Shown here piece by piece: positions 37,069 through 46,370 of a stretch of DNA of 64,000 bases. This DNA comes from Holophagae bacterium. Lineage in GTDB: Bacteria > Acidobacteriota > Holophagae > Acanthopleuribacterales > Acanthopleuribacteraceae. The notes beneath the pieces were generated by a model. It was given only the letters and a program-made list of their open reading frames with translations. It was not told the DNA's origin and searched no databases. The translations under genes were made by a program, and so were the position numbers. The stretch lies in the NCBI GenBank assembly GCA_030429565.1, contig JAUIFE010000004.1:346848-410847 (forward strand). Direction: 5' to 3'. Positions within the stretch are counted from its first letter, which is position 1. Each line of letters begins with the position of its first letter.

Positions 37069-37377
37069 GGCCTCTATCGGCATTTCCACGTCCGCCCTCT
37101 GTGATTTGGGGCACTTTGTCGGCTTTTTTGTTTAACCTTGTCCCTGCTTTGTCGGTCTTTGCCGTATCTGCTCGGGTCTCCGTCATCCGCCCGTCCGTGA
37201 CATCACGCGTTTTTTCACGCACTTACCCGTGAAAATGCGGCCTCCGGCCCATTTACAGTGTTACAATCGCCGCGCGGCGAGATCTGGGCATGCCTTTCGC
37301 TGGTTACCGTTGCCCACCTTTTGCGGTAAAATCCGGCGGCGGCTTCGTCGCTTGCCTTTCGTGCTTGAGGAGTTTTC

Positions 37378-37704
37378 ATGTTTGGTTCCGTTGGTTTTCA
37401 AGAAATTCTGCTGATATTGGTGATCGCATTTATCGTTTTCGGTCCCAAACGTCTGCCTGAAATCGGTCGTTCCCTCGGTAAAGGGTTGCGCGAGTTCAAA
37501 CGCAGCACTTCCGGTTTGGTCGATTCGCTCAACGACGAAGTTCAGAAACCCGTCTCGGAAACACCTGCCACCCCGCAAGCACCCAAACCCGCCACCGCGC
37601 CGCCGCCCAGCCCACAAAGCCTGGTTCAAAACCCCGCCAATCCCGCGCCTTCCGATCAAGTTGAAGAAGTCGTGATCGATCTCGATCAGGAAGCGAAAAA
37701 ATAA
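37378..37704 (+). CDS. tatA: Twin-arginine translocase subunit TatA/TatB
   Basis: 108 residues. One N-terminal helix (FQEILLILVIAFIVFG) with the FGPKRLPEIG hinge and an amphipathic helix (RSLGKGLREFKRS), then a proline-rich tail. It forms the pore or receptor subunit that moves folded proteins across the inner membrane. Only one such gene is present before tatC. The FGSVGFQEI start and the FGPKRLPEIG hinge fit TatA and TatB alike; a single protein may do both jobs. tatC follows after 1 nt. Confidence 0.92.
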   Translation: MFGSVGFQEILLILVIAFIVFGPKRLPEIGRSLGKGLREFKRSTSGLVDSLNDEVQKPVSETPATPQAPKPATAPPPSPQSLVQNPANPAPSDQVEEVVIDLDQEAKK

Positions 37705-37705
37705 T

Positions 37706-38503
37706 ATGAGCGATCCCAATCAAATGGGGTTCTTCGACCACCTTGAAGAACTTCGCACGCGTTTGATTAAAAGTGTCGGCCTGTGGCTGATCGTGTTTGT
37801 GATTTGTTTTTTCTTCTCTAAGGAGATCTTTGCCTGGCTGGCTGAACCCTTGGCCGCCATTTCAAAATCAGAACACCTGTTTGCTGCAACCCGCTTCGAA
37901 GAACCCTTCCTCGCCAACATGCGCGCCGCTTTTTGGTCCAGCCTGATTCTCAGCAGTTTGATCTTCTTTTATCACTTCTGGGGTTTTGTGGCGCCCGCAC
38001 TCACCAAACAGGAAAAATGGTTTGCCGTACCCTTCATCATCTTTATGGCGCTATTTTTCATCGCGGGCTGTCTGTTCAGCTTTAAGTACGTCTTTCCCAA
38101 AGCCCTCAGTTACCTAATGGAATGGAACGGCAGCGAGCTCAACGCCTTCACCCGTTCCAGCTACCTGCACATGCTTTTTTTGTTTGTGATGGGTATGGGT
38201 ATTTCCTTTGAGCTGCCTCTGGTCTTGCTGTTCCTGGCCAAGGTCGGCCTGGTGACGAGCTCGTTCCTTTTGGACAAGTTCCGCTACGCCGTGGTGATTA
38301 TCTTCATCGCGGCGGCGATCATTACCCCGACGCCGGATCCCTTTATGCAAACCTTCCTGGCCGCGCCGATTCTGTTGCTGTACTTGCTGGGCACCTTCTT
38401 GGCCTGGCTGGTTCAAAAGAAAGAGGATGAAGCTTTTGAAGCCGCCATTGAAGGCCAGAGTGATGACGAATCAACCGCCGTCGACGAATTCCCGCGCGGC
38501 TAG
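37706..38503 (+). CDS. tatC: Twin-arginine translocase subunit TatC
   Basis: 265 residues, six membrane helices. It begins MGFFDHLEELRTRLIKS, the family's cytoplasmic signature that binds the twin-arginine signal. FRYAVVIIFIAAAIITPTPDP near 195-215 is the TM5 region, ending TPDPFMQ as usual. A polar acidic tail follows (about 240-265). It forms the signal receptor complex with TatB. Overlap-type spacing with tatA shows one operon. Confidence 0.96.
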   Translation: MSDPNQMGFFDHLEELRTRLIKSVGLWLIVFVICFFFSKEIFAWLAEPLAAISKSEHLFAATRFEEPFLANMRAAFWSSLILSSLIFFYHFWGFVAPALTKQEKWFAVPFIIFMALFFIAGCLFSFKYVFPKALSYLMEWNGSELNAFTRSSYLHMLFLFVMGMGISFELPLVLLFLAKVGLVTSSFLLDKFRYAVVIIFIAAAIITPTPDPFMQTFLAAPILLLYLLGTFLAWLVQKKEDEAFEAAIEGQSDDESTAVDEFPRG

Positions 38504-38521
38504 CCCGAAATGAGGCCATCG

Positions 38522-38719
38522 ATGAAGTTAAACGAATTATTGCCGTTGTTGCGCGCGCCTGGCTGTGGTCGTGCGCTGGCGTTAAAAGATCAGCGTTTGG
38601 TGTGTGAGGAATGCGGTTTCGCCTTTGAAACCGATCCACACGGCATTCACGTTTTGTTGCCAGGCGAGGCGCAGACCTGCGTGGCACCGCCTGCCGCGAA
38701 ACCCGCCGCCGACGTTTAG
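38522..38719 (+). CDS. Trm112/UPF0434-like small protein
   Basis: 65 residues from ATG 38522, with GAGG seven bases upstream; an ATG at 38510 also opens. It begins MKLNELLPLLRAP and has CG...VCEECGFAF, like the small Trm112-type zinc proteins, though the first CxxC pair is reduced to a single Cys. Such proteins often sit next to LPS-sugar genes, as here before rfaE1. Role unknown; possibly a methyltransferase activator. Confidence 0.6.
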   Translation: MKLNELLPLLRAPGCGRALALKDQRLVCEECGFAFETDPHGIHVLLPGEAQTCVAPPAAKPAADV

Positions 38720-38731
38720 GAAGAGGAAACC

Positions 38732-39739
38732 ATGGAAGATTTAACCGAACTTTACGCGATTATCGATCGCTTCGACAAAGCGCGCATTTTGGTCGTGGGC
38801 GACATGATGCTCGACCGTTTTATTTGGGGCAAGGTCTCGCGCATTTCACCCGAAGCACCGGTACCGGTGGTGCAGGTCACCAAGGAATCGGCCCATTTGG
38901 GCGGCGCCGCCAACGTGGTGTGTAACTTAGAAGAGTTGGGCAGCACGTCCGTGCCGGTGGGTTTGGTCGGCAACGACGCTCCCGCGTACACCTTTCGCGG
39001 TTTATTGAGCGAGCGCGGCGTTGATTTGGCCGGCATGGTCACCGACGACGATTTCACGTCGATTCAAAAGACACGCATTATCGCCCAGCGCCAGCAGGTG
39101 TGTCGCGTTGATCGCGAGGGCGAAAACGTACTGACCGCCGCACAAAACGAAAAGGTGCGCGCCAGTGTATTTGCCCAGTTGGACGGCGCCGATGCCGTCA
39201 TTGTCAGCGATTACGGTAAAGGCACGATTACGCGGCCGTTGCTGGAGGCGGTAACCGCCGCCGCCGGCGAAAAAATCATTAGCGTCGATCCCAAGGAACA
39301 AAATTACGATCACTACCACAACGTGACCATCTTGACGCCGAACCGCAATGAAGCGGAAGGCATGGCCGGTGTGCGCATTAAAGACGCCGCCGGCCTCAAA
39401 GCCGCCGCCGCCAATATCTTTGGTCAATTGGATTGCCGACTGTTGCTGATCACCTTGGGTGAACACGGCATGGCTTTGTTCCACGCGCCCGATGATATGG
39501 TGCACATCCCGACCCAGGCGCGCGAAGTGTTCGATGTCAGCGGCGCGGGCGATACCGTCATCGCGACTTGGACGCTGGCACGCGCCGTCGGTGCCACCCC
39601 GCGCCAAGCCGCCGTGCTGGCCAACGCCGCCGCCGGCGTGGTCGTCGAAAAGCTGGGGACGGCGACGCTAAACCGCGACGAGCTGCGCCAGGCCTTGACG
39701 CGTTGGAACCAAAGCGATAACCGCCCTCCGTTTGTGTAA
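38732..39739 (+). CDS. rfaE1: D-glycero-beta-D-manno-heptose-7-phosphate kinase (RfaE/HldE kinase domain)
   Basis: 335 residues, one PfkB-family kinase domain without the C-terminal adenylyltransferase of the fused HldE. Sugar-side motifs are VVGDMMLDRFIWGKV (about 21-35) with RISPEAPVPV, and HLGGAANVV (about 55-63). The PfkB signature DVSGAGDTV (about 268-276) holds the catalytic Asp and the anion hole. It phosphorylates heptose-7-phosphate at C1 on the path to ADP-heptose for LPS core. It is 12 nt after the Trm112-like gene, in the tat-LPS operon. Confidence 0.93.
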   Translation: MEDLTELYAIIDRFDKARILVVGDMMLDRFIWGKVSRISPEAPVPVVQVTKESAHLGGAANVVCNLEELGSTSVPVGLVGNDAPAYTFRGLLSERGVDLAGMVTDDDFTSIQKTRIIAQRQQVCRVDREGENVLTAAQNEKVRASVFAQLDGADAVIVSDYGKGTITRPLLEAVTAAAGEKIISVDPKEQNYDHYHNVTILTPNRNEAEGMAGVRIKDAAGLKAAAANIFGQLDCRLLLITLGEHGMALFHAPDDMVHIPTQAREVFDVSGAGDTVIATWTLARAVGATPRQAAVLANAAAGVVVEKLGTATLNRDELRQALTRWNQSDNRPPFV

Positions 39740-39886
39740 CCAATCGTTCGGTCGTGTTATCGGCTTTTTTCGCACCAAGGTTGAGAAGTTGATCTGAAGA
39801 AACGATCCTCCAGTGATTCAGACGCCCACAAAACATTAGAGAAACCCGTTTATCTATTTGCCACAAACAGGGAAGAGGTCGAAGTC

Positions 39887-41203
39887 ATGACATTGTTTGA
39901 GCAAGGCGCGCTGTTTCACCAACAGGGCGCACACCAACAGGCTGAAGAATGTTACCGCAAGGTTTTGGTGCAAAAACCCGACCACCAAAACGCATGGAAC
40001 AATTTAGGCATTTTACTGGGATCCTTAGGCCGTTTTGACGAGGCGGAAACGGCCTATCGCAAGGCGCTGGCGATCCAGCCCGACGATCACCAAGGCTGGT
40101 ACAACTTGGGTCTTTGCCTCGGCGAACTCGGCCGCGAGGATGAAGAAGCAGCCGCTTATCGCAAGGCGATTGAACTGGAACCCAACGATGACAAAGCCTG
40201 GTACAACCTCGGCCTTTTGCTTACCGCAGGCGACCACGCGGAAGAAGCGTTACATGCTTTTCGCAAGGTGGTCGCGATTCAACCCGACGATCACGACGCT
40301 TGGTACAGTTTGGGCCGGTTGCTGGCAAACCTCGAACAGGTCGATGAAGCGGAAGCAGCTTACCGAAAAGCACTTGAGTTACACCCCGACCATGACGCGG
40401 CGTGGTTCAATTTTGGTTCCTTGTTGGAAGACCTTGATCGCTTGGAAGAGGCCGAAGCGGCCTACCGCCGAACGCTTCAGCTAACACCCGAACATAACGA
40501 CGCCTGGCGCAACCTAGCCAATGTATTGTGCGACCTGGAACGGGATGAGGAAGCCGAAGCGGCCTACCGCAAGGCGCTGGAAGGAAACCCCGACGATGGC
40601 GAAACCTGGAATAATTTGGGCATTTTGCTGGGTTTCTTGGGGCGCGCTGTTGATGCGGAAGCGGCCGTGCGCAAGGCGCTTGCCATCAACCCCAACCAAG
40701 GTGAAACCTGGTACAACCTCGCCATTGTATTGGACGGTCTCGATCGACCGGCCGAGGCTGAGGCCGCCTATCGCAAGGCGGTGGCGATCCAACCGGACAA
40801 TGGCGCGGCCTGGCACAATCTAGGCATGCTGCTGGAAAAAACAAAGCGGCCAAAAGACGCGGAAGCAGCTTATCGCAAAGCGCTGGATGGAAACCCCGCA
40901 CAACGCGGCACCTGGCTTCGCCTCGGCACCTTACTGGCCGAGCGGCAGCAGGAACAAGCGGCGGAAGCGGCGTTCCACAAGGCGATTGCATTGGAACCGG
41001 ATGAATTCTCGCCTTATTACAATTTGAGTTGTCTCAAGGCCAAAACGGATGGGCCCGCGGCTTTGGCTTGGTTGCGCAAGGCATTCGCGCGTAATCCTTT
41101 GGACGTACCCAAATGGGCCGCCAACGATCCCGACTTGGATCCGTTACGCCCTTTGCCCGAGTTCCAGAAAATCATCAACGCGTTTCAATCACGGAAAGGT
41201 TAA
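39887..41203 (+). CDS. TPR protein with end-of-group cap
   Basis: 438 residues, about twelve 34-residue tetratricopeptide units (for example AWNNLGILLGSLGRFDEAET, AAYRKALAIQPDDHQGWYNL). No signal peptide or membrane helix. The last about 70 residues depart from the repeat: YYNLSCLKAK, LAWLRKAFARN and DPDLDPLRPLPEFQKII, the cap shared by five proteins in this locus. Probably a scaffold for protein-protein contact. First of the cluster, 148 nt after rfaE1. Confidence 0.85.
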   Translation: MTLFEQGALFHQQGAHQQAEECYRKVLVQKPDHQNAWNNLGILLGSLGRFDEAETAYRKALAIQPDDHQGWYNLGLCLGELGREDEEAAAYRKAIELEPNDDKAWYNLGLLLTAGDHAEEALHAFRKVVAIQPDDHDAWYSLGRLLANLEQVDEAEAAYRKALELHPDHDAAWFNFGSLLEDLDRLEEAEAAYRRTLQLTPEHNDAWRNLANVLCDLERDEEAEAAYRKALEGNPDDGETWNNLGILLGFLGRAVDAEAAVRKALAINPNQGETWYNLAIVLDGLDRPAEAEAAYRKAVAIQPDNGAAWHNLGMLLEKTKRPKDAEAAYRKALDGNPAQRGTWLRLGTLLAERQQEQAAEAAFHKAIALEPDEFSPYYNLSCLKAKTDGPAALAWLRKAFARNPLDVPKWAANDPDLDPLRPLPEFQKIINAFQSRKG

Positions 41204-41271
41204 TCCCCGTTTGGCAACGACACGAACCTTGTACCGCGCCCTGATGACGGCCTGCACCGCAATAAATGAGT

Positions 41272-41441
41272 GAGGGCGTGGCCAGGACGAACCGTTTCCA
41301 ATAATGTGCCACTGATCCCGATGACCGTGATTAAGGTGGCTAACGGCCGCCCTGGTTTTTGCCGAAGCTACGGGAAGGCGGCGCCGAACAACCGCACATT
41401 GCAATAGGGGTTGGGCGCTTTTTACCTGGGGGAAATGCCAC
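41272..41441. repeat. Duplicated leader, copy 1
   Basis: About 170 bases before the gene at 41442, nearly identical to 44642-44812 (for example GATTAAGGTGGCTAACGGCC and ACATTGCAATAGGGGTTGGG). It includes the ribosome site GGGGGAAATG. Part of a tandem duplication that also covers the following gene. Confidence 0.8.
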
Positions 41442-42680
41442 ATGTCCGATGCCAAAGACACCGAAAACTCAGCCACAGGTTCCAAAAAACCGCCCTACCG
41501 ACCGAAGCCGTTAACCAGCTTGTACCCCGTTGCGGCCTTTGATGCACAAGAAGCCGATGAGCTATTCAGCAAAGCACTCTTGCTCCACTGCAGGCAATCA
41601 TACAAATTAGCGGAAAAGTTTTATTGGCAGTCGATTAAGAAAAACCCCGATGATCATCGCCCCTATCACCATCTGGGCCTTCTTTACCGTACCTATAAAA
41701 TCCCGGAAAAGGCGGAGGCCGCCTTTCGCAAGGTACTTGAACTAAAACCGAACGATGCCGACGCGTGGCGGGCACTGGGGAATTTACTGGAAAAGAATGG
41801 CCGGATGGAAGAGGCCGAAGCCGCCTACCGGAAAGTGGTTGTTCTGAAACCCTATGAAGGCAATAGTTGGCGGTGCCTGGCGGAATTGCTCGAGAAAGTT
41901 GGTCGCCTCGAGGAGGCGGTAACCGCCTATCTCAAAACCATTGAGGTTGAACCTGACTTCGGTTACGACTGGTCTTATCTGGGTCAGATTTTCGAGGCCC
42001 TTGGCCGGAAGGAAGAGGCGATTCGAGCTTACCGCAAAGCCGTTTTGTACGAATCCGATGACGCCGATGCTTGGGTCAAACTCGGCTCGTTGTGGCACGA
42101 TCTGGGCCAATTGGCTGATGCCGAAGATGCTTTCTGTCAGGCGCTTTACAGTTTTTCAGAGGATGGCCAAACCTGGTATAGGCTGGCGGTTTTGCTATGG
42201 GACCTTGATCGAAGCGGTGAGGCGGAAGCCGCTTTTCGCCAGGCGCTAAGCGTGGATCCCGATGATGATTTTGAATGGCAAGAGCTTGGTAGGGTTGCCC
42301 AAGGTCTTGGCCGCAAAGAGGAGGCTGCGGCCATCTGCCGCCAAGTGCTTGAACAAAACCCCAAACCCATTGAGGCCGTGATCGGCTTGGGTCATGTTTT
42401 GGTTCAACTGGGATGCGAAGCGGAGGCGGAAGCCGCCTATCGCAAGGCGATTGCCATTAATGCTAATTCATTCCACGCCTATTGCGGGCTGGGTTTCCTA
42501 AAGGCAGCGAGCGAACCGGCCGCAGCCTTGCAATGGTTGCGACAAGCCGGCGCCTGCAACGCCTTCCGCACCCTTTATTATATCGGTAATAATGCATTGT
42601 TTGATCCGCTAAGGTCATTGCCAGAGTTCCAAACACTCATCGAGGAGCTACAACACGAGCAAGAAAAAGCGCGGCTGTAA
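41442..42680 (+). CDS. TPR protein, duplicate 1
   Basis: 412 residues. It opens MSDAKDTENSATGSKKP and then has AAFDAQEADELFSKALLLHC, shared word for word with the protein at 44813. About nine TPR units follow, ending with the cap (AYCGLGFLKAA, LQWLRQAGACN, FDPLRSLPEFQTLIEEL). Cytoplasmic by prediction. The two duplicates have drifted in the middle repeats, so the duplication is not recent. Confidence 0.83.
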   Translation: MSDAKDTENSATGSKKPPYRPKPLTSLYPVAAFDAQEADELFSKALLLHCRQSYKLAEKFYWQSIKKNPDDHRPYHHLGLLYRTYKIPEKAEAAFRKVLELKPNDADAWRALGNLLEKNGRMEEAEAAYRKVVVLKPYEGNSWRCLAELLEKVGRLEEAVTAYLKTIEVEPDFGYDWSYLGQIFEALGRKEEAIRAYRKAVLYESDDADAWVKLGSLWHDLGQLADAEDAFCQALYSFSEDGQTWYRLAVLLWDLDRSGEAEAAFRQALSVDPDDDFEWQELGRVAQGLGRKEEAAAICRQVLEQNPKPIEAVIGLGHVLVQLGCEAEAEAAYRKAIAINANSFHAYCGLGFLKAASEPAAALQWLRQAGACNAFRTLYYIGNNALFDPLRSLPEFQTLIEELQHEQEKARL

Positions 42681-42750
42681 GAATTGCTCGTACCGCATTA
42701 ATCAACTTTTTTAAGATCAGATGGCAAGGCAAACGTACCAAGCCATCGTT

Positions 42751-42950
42751 CCAAGCCAGGACACCCGTTCCAAGCCAGGACGTTCCAAGCCAGGACACCC
42801 TCTTTTCGCGTTCCAAGCCCTCGTTCCACGTTCCAAGCCAGGACGTTCCAAGCCAGGACACCCACTTTTCGGGGACCCAAGCCAGGACACCCACTTTTCG
42901 CGTTCCCAAGCCAGTGAAGCGTTCCAAGCCAGGACACCCACTTTTTGCGA
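42751..42950. repeat. REP-like array left of the RAYT gene
   Basis: Repeats of CAAGCCAGGACACCC, followed in four of them by (A/T)CTTTT(C/T)G, interleaved with shortened units (CCAAGCCAGGACG, CCAAGCCAGT), about eight in all. On the other strand it reads GTGGGTGTCCTGGCTTGG, the same word as in the right array but in opposite orientation. Confidence 0.85.
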
Positions 42951-43044
42951 TTTTTTGTAAAAAATGAAGGGCCGTGACAGGGGCTGTCTCGTTGGGGCAT
43001 TAAGTTGCCAGGTGTGCTTATCCGAAAAATTTGGAGGTCAACTC

Positions 43045-44085
43045 ATGACACGTCCTCGCTCCCTGGTAATCGACGATCAGCGTGAAGGCTTTTATCATTG
43101 CGTATCGCGCTGTGTGCGCCGTGCCTTCCTGCATGGTGTGGATTCACAGACCGGAAAAAATTACGAATATCGAAAAGTTTGGGTGCATCAGCGCCTAAAA
43201 TTCTTGGCACAAGTCTTTTGGATTGATGTAGGTGGCTATGCGGTGATGGACAATCACGTGCACATGTTGCTCCGAAACAGACCCGACTTATCACAGCCAG
43301 CTTCCCCACGCGAAGTCGCCTATCGCTGGCTACTTCTTTATCCCAAACGACGCGATGCTAAGGGTTTGCCGCTCGAACCTTCTGAAAAGGAGATGAACCA
43401 ACTGCTAGCTGATGAGGCACGTATTGCCGAATTGCGTCAGCGACTTGCCTCCATTTCCTGGATTATGAAATGTTTGAAGGAGTACATTGCGCGCAAAGCG
43501 AACAAGGAGGACGGGTGTACCGGACGATTTTGGGAGGCGCGTTTCAAGTGCACCGCGCTTTTAGATGAAGCTGCTGTATTGGCATGTTTGGTTTATGTTG
43601 ACCTTAATCCGATTCGCGCAAAGGTTGCGGAAACACCTGAGACTAGCTTCTTTACTTCTGCGGAGGAACGCATCAGGAAGCAGGTCGTGTGCCAAGGTAA
43701 TGATCGGCCTGATACGGGGTTGCGAAAGTTTGAATTGAGCGATACTGCCGGCCAAGTTGCATCTGAGGATTGGCTTTGCCCGCTTAGCGATCAAGCAAAC
43801 CGACGGGGGGTACTCTCTATTGACCTGCTGTGTTACCTCGAAATTTTGGACTGGACGGGTCGACAGCTCGTTACAGATAAGCCCGGTGTAATTCCGAAAC
43901 ATTTACCGCCGATTTTGACGAGGTTGTCGATAAATCCTCGCCATTGGCTCGATAGTGCCGCACGTTTTGGAAAACTATTCTCGGTGGTTGCAGGAACGGA
44001 AACGCACATGAAGGAGGCAGCGGCAAGAATGGGTCAAAAATGGGTTCGTGGCGTCCGCACAGGGAAAACAGCGTTCCTTGAGTAA
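43045..44085 (+). CDS. REP-associated tyrosine transposase (RAYT, Y1 family)
   Basis: 346 residues from ATG 43045 with GGAGG upstream. It has the family entry FYHCVSRCVRRAFLHG (about 15-30), the HUH pair H71-V-H73 in AVMDNHVHMLLRN, and a later helix KCLKEYIARKANKEDGCTGR followed by FWEARFKCTALLDE and YVDLNPIRAKVAE. Candidate catalytic Tyr lies in CLKEYIA. RAYTs nick and copy single-stranded REP hairpins; they are often domesticated and single-copy. It is flanked by inverted arrays of one word, as expected for its own REP family. Confidence 0.9.
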   Translation: MTRPRSLVIDDQREGFYHCVSRCVRRAFLHGVDSQTGKNYEYRKVWVHQRLKFLAQVFWIDVGGYAVMDNHVHMLLRNRPDLSQPASPREVAYRWLLLYPKRRDAKGLPLEPSEKEMNQLLADEARIAELRQRLASISWIMKCLKEYIARKANKEDGCTGRFWEARFKCTALLDEAAVLACLVYVDLNPIRAKVAETPETSFFTSAEERIRKQVVCQGNDRPDTGLRKFELSDTAGQVASEDWLCPLSDQANRRGVLSIDLLCYLEILDWTGRQLVTDKPGVIPKHLPPILTRLSINPRHWLDSAARFGKLFSVVAGTETHMKEAAARMGQKWVRGVRTGKTAFLE

Positions 44086-44402
44086 CTACTAGGTGTTAGA
44101 GGGCTCCTTGCCAAGAACAAAAATTGAAAAAGTACTGCGGACTGAAGTCTGCCAGGATTTTTGTGTTTGAAATTCGGCTTTTCAAGGAAGGTAGGAAATT
44201 AAATAGGAATCGACTTGCTCGAAAAGGGATTCCTCCTGAGGCGTGACCTAAAATGGAATAGTGTTTTTTTCGACCATCCCTTCAATTCAAGGACAAAAGT
44301 GCGCTTCCAGCGCTCAATAAAAATACGCTAGATGAAAAAACAGGTGCCAAGGCTTGATCTTGTGGTAAGCGACCGATGTTGCCATTGGATTGGTGGCTGC
44401 AC

Positions 44403-44625
44403 TAGCAAAAAGTGCTAGCAAAAAGTGGGTGTCCTGGCTCGGGGTGGGTGTCCTGGCTCGGGGTGAGCCCTAACGAAAAGTGGGTGTCCTGGCTCAGTGG
44501 ATTTGTGGCTGCGCTGGCAAAAAGTGGGTGTCCTGGCTAAGTGCTGCTGCTGGCTCAGTGCTCTGGCTCAGTGGGTGTCCTGGCTCAGTGCTGGCTCAGT
44601 GCTCTGGCTCAGTGCTGGAATCTGA
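44403..44625. repeat. REP-like array right of the RAYT gene
   Basis: Five units of GTGGGTGTCCTGGCT, three preceded by AAAA, followed by decayed units of CTGGCTCAGTG. Orientation is opposite to the left array. The remaining 44086-44402 has no gene I can support. Confidence 0.85.
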
Positions 44626-44641
44626 TGACCGATAAATTAGT

Positions 44642-44812
44642 GGGAGCGTGGCCAGGATGAACCGTTTTCAATCATGCGCCGCTGAATCTGATGACCGTGA
44701 TTAAGGTGGCTAACGGCCGCCCTGGTTTTTGCCGAAGCTACGGGAAGGCGGTGCCGAACAACCGCACATTGCAATAGGGGTTGGGCGCTTTTTAGCTGGG
44801 GGGAAATGCCGC
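44642..44812. repeat. Duplicated leader, copy 2
   Basis: The counterpart of 41272-41441 before the gene at 44813, differing at a few positions and by one extra G in the ribosome-site run. Confidence 0.8.
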
Positions 44813-46030
44813 ATGTCCGATACCAAAGACACCGAAAATCCGCCCTGGCAACCGAAGCGGTTCACCCGGCTGGACCCGGTTGCGGCCTTTGATGCACAAG
44901 AAGCCGATGAGCTTTTCAGCAAAGCGCTCCTCCTGCACTGCAGGCAAGCATTCCGAGTAGCGGAACAATTTTATTTGCAGGCGATTGAGAAAAAACCCGA
45001 TTTCCACCGGCCTTACCAACTTCTGGGCATTTTTTACAGCAACTATCAGACCCCGGACCAGTCAATGGCAGCCTTTTGCAAGGCACTTGAGATTAAACCC
45101 GACGATGGCGAAACCTGGTGGGAACGGGGTCGTTTGCTGGAAAAGCACGGGCGTTTGGAAGAGGCCGAAGCAGCCTATCGCAAGGTGATTGAATTGATGC
45201 CTTGCGAAGGAAAAGGTCGCCGAAGCCTTGCGGAATTACTCCAGAAAGTCGGTCGGTTGGAAGAGGCGAAAGCCGCTTACCTCAGTGCTATTGAGGTCGA
45301 ACCCGACTTCGGCTATGCCTGGTCCTATCTGGGGGAGGTGCTGGAGGAACTGGGGCATAAAAACGAGGCGATAGGCGTTTACCGCAAGGCCGTTCTTTAT
45401 GATCACGACGATTTCCATTCATGGGTCAGCCTGGGAGCTTTATGTCACGACTTGGGTCAGGTAGCGGATGCCGAGGACGCCTTCTGTCATGCGATCTATC
45501 GAGTCCCAGATGAAGGCGGCACCTGGTACAGGTTTGCGGTTTTGCTATGGGACCTTGACCGCAACGCGGAGGCAGAAGCCGCTTTCCGCCAAGCGTTGCC
45601 GGCGGACGCCGACATCGATCATGAATGGGTGGCGCTTGCAAAGGTTGCCAAAAGTCTCGGCCGCAAAAAAGAAGCTGCCGTCTTGTGTTGTCAAGCGCTT
45701 GAACAAAACCCCGAACCCATTCAGGCCGTGATCGGATTGGGTCATGTTTTGCTTCAACTGGGCTGCGAAGCGGAGGCGGAAGCCGCCTATCGCAAGGCGA
45801 TGGCCATCGACGCCAAGGCTTTCCACGCTTCTTACCATCTGTGTTGCCTCAAAGTAAAAAGCGAGCCAGACACGGCCCTCGCCTTGTTGCGACAAGTCGG
45901 CGCCTGTAATGCTTCTTTTGCACTCCGACGTATCGAAGATGAGCGCGTGCTCGATCCGTTACGGACATTGCCGGCGTTCCCGGCATTGGTTGCGGCGCTG
46001 GAACGCCTGGAAATCGAACAAAAAATGTGA
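44813..46030 (+). CDS. TPR protein, duplicate 2
   Basis: 405 residues from ATG 44813, the exact counterpart of the start at 41442; a longer open frame to 44729 runs through the duplicated leader and is not supported. Same opening (MSDTKDTENPPWQPKR) and AAFDAQEADELFSKALLLHC, about nine TPR units and the cap (YHLCCLKVKS, LALLRQVGACN, LDPLRTLPAFPALVAAL). It differs from duplicate 1 mainly in the head (7 residues shorter) and by many substitutions in the middle. Confidence 0.83.
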   Translation: MSDTKDTENPPWQPKRFTRLDPVAAFDAQEADELFSKALLLHCRQAFRVAEQFYLQAIEKKPDFHRPYQLLGIFYSNYQTPDQSMAAFCKALEIKPDDGETWWERGRLLEKHGRLEEAEAAYRKVIELMPCEGKGRRSLAELLQKVGRLEEAKAAYLSAIEVEPDFGYAWSYLGEVLEELGHKNEAIGVYRKAVLYDHDDFHSWVSLGALCHDLGQVADAEDAFCHAIYRVPDEGGTWYRFAVLLWDLDRNAEAEAAFRQALPADADIDHEWVALAKVAKSLGRKKEAAVLCCQALEQNPEPIQAVIGLGHVLLQLGCEAEAEAAYRKAMAIDAKAFHASYHLCCLKVKSEPDTALALLRQVGACNASFALRRIEDERVLDPLRTLPAFPALVAALERLEIEQKM

Positions 46031-46370
46031 TGCTGCAGGTATGTTTCGATTCGCGATAATTCATCAATTTGGTGGGTGCATTGGCTCGGGACCATCCTGG
46101 CTGATGCTGGTGGAAACACAAGACGAATTGCATCTGTTAGGGGTTTGGCCGATTTTCAGACTTTGCTTGCGACGTTTAGGCCTTAAAAAGCAACGAAATA
46201 TTCGAATCTAAACCATGTCGGAGCAACGGTTTGGATTAGGTAAACCATGGCCAAAGCGCGTTAGTAGGCAAGAGCAATGTTATTGATACGAGGGTGATCT
46301 AATCGAGACAGAAGACTTTTACCGGCGGGCGTTACAAGCAGACCCCGCAAATGTAACAGCTTGGAATGAT
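46031..46370. other. Gap with weak small frame and broken N-terminus of the next gene
   Basis: A 56-residue plus frame (46041-46211, MFRFAIIHQFGGC...) is possible but has only a weak ribosome site. From about 46290 the sequence already encodes a TPR unit (TEDFYRRALQADPANVTAWN) in frame with the next gene, but there is no normal start codon in that frame. ATG 46278 would fit if one G of GGG (about 46293) were absent. Confidence 0.35.

Noticed and set aside
42637-43000. Minus frames with repeated GVLAWN / SWLGT words
   Set aside because: Translation of the REP-like array, not genes.
42751-44625. CRISPR array
   Set aside because: Units are adjacent and irregular with no uniform spacers and no cas genes.
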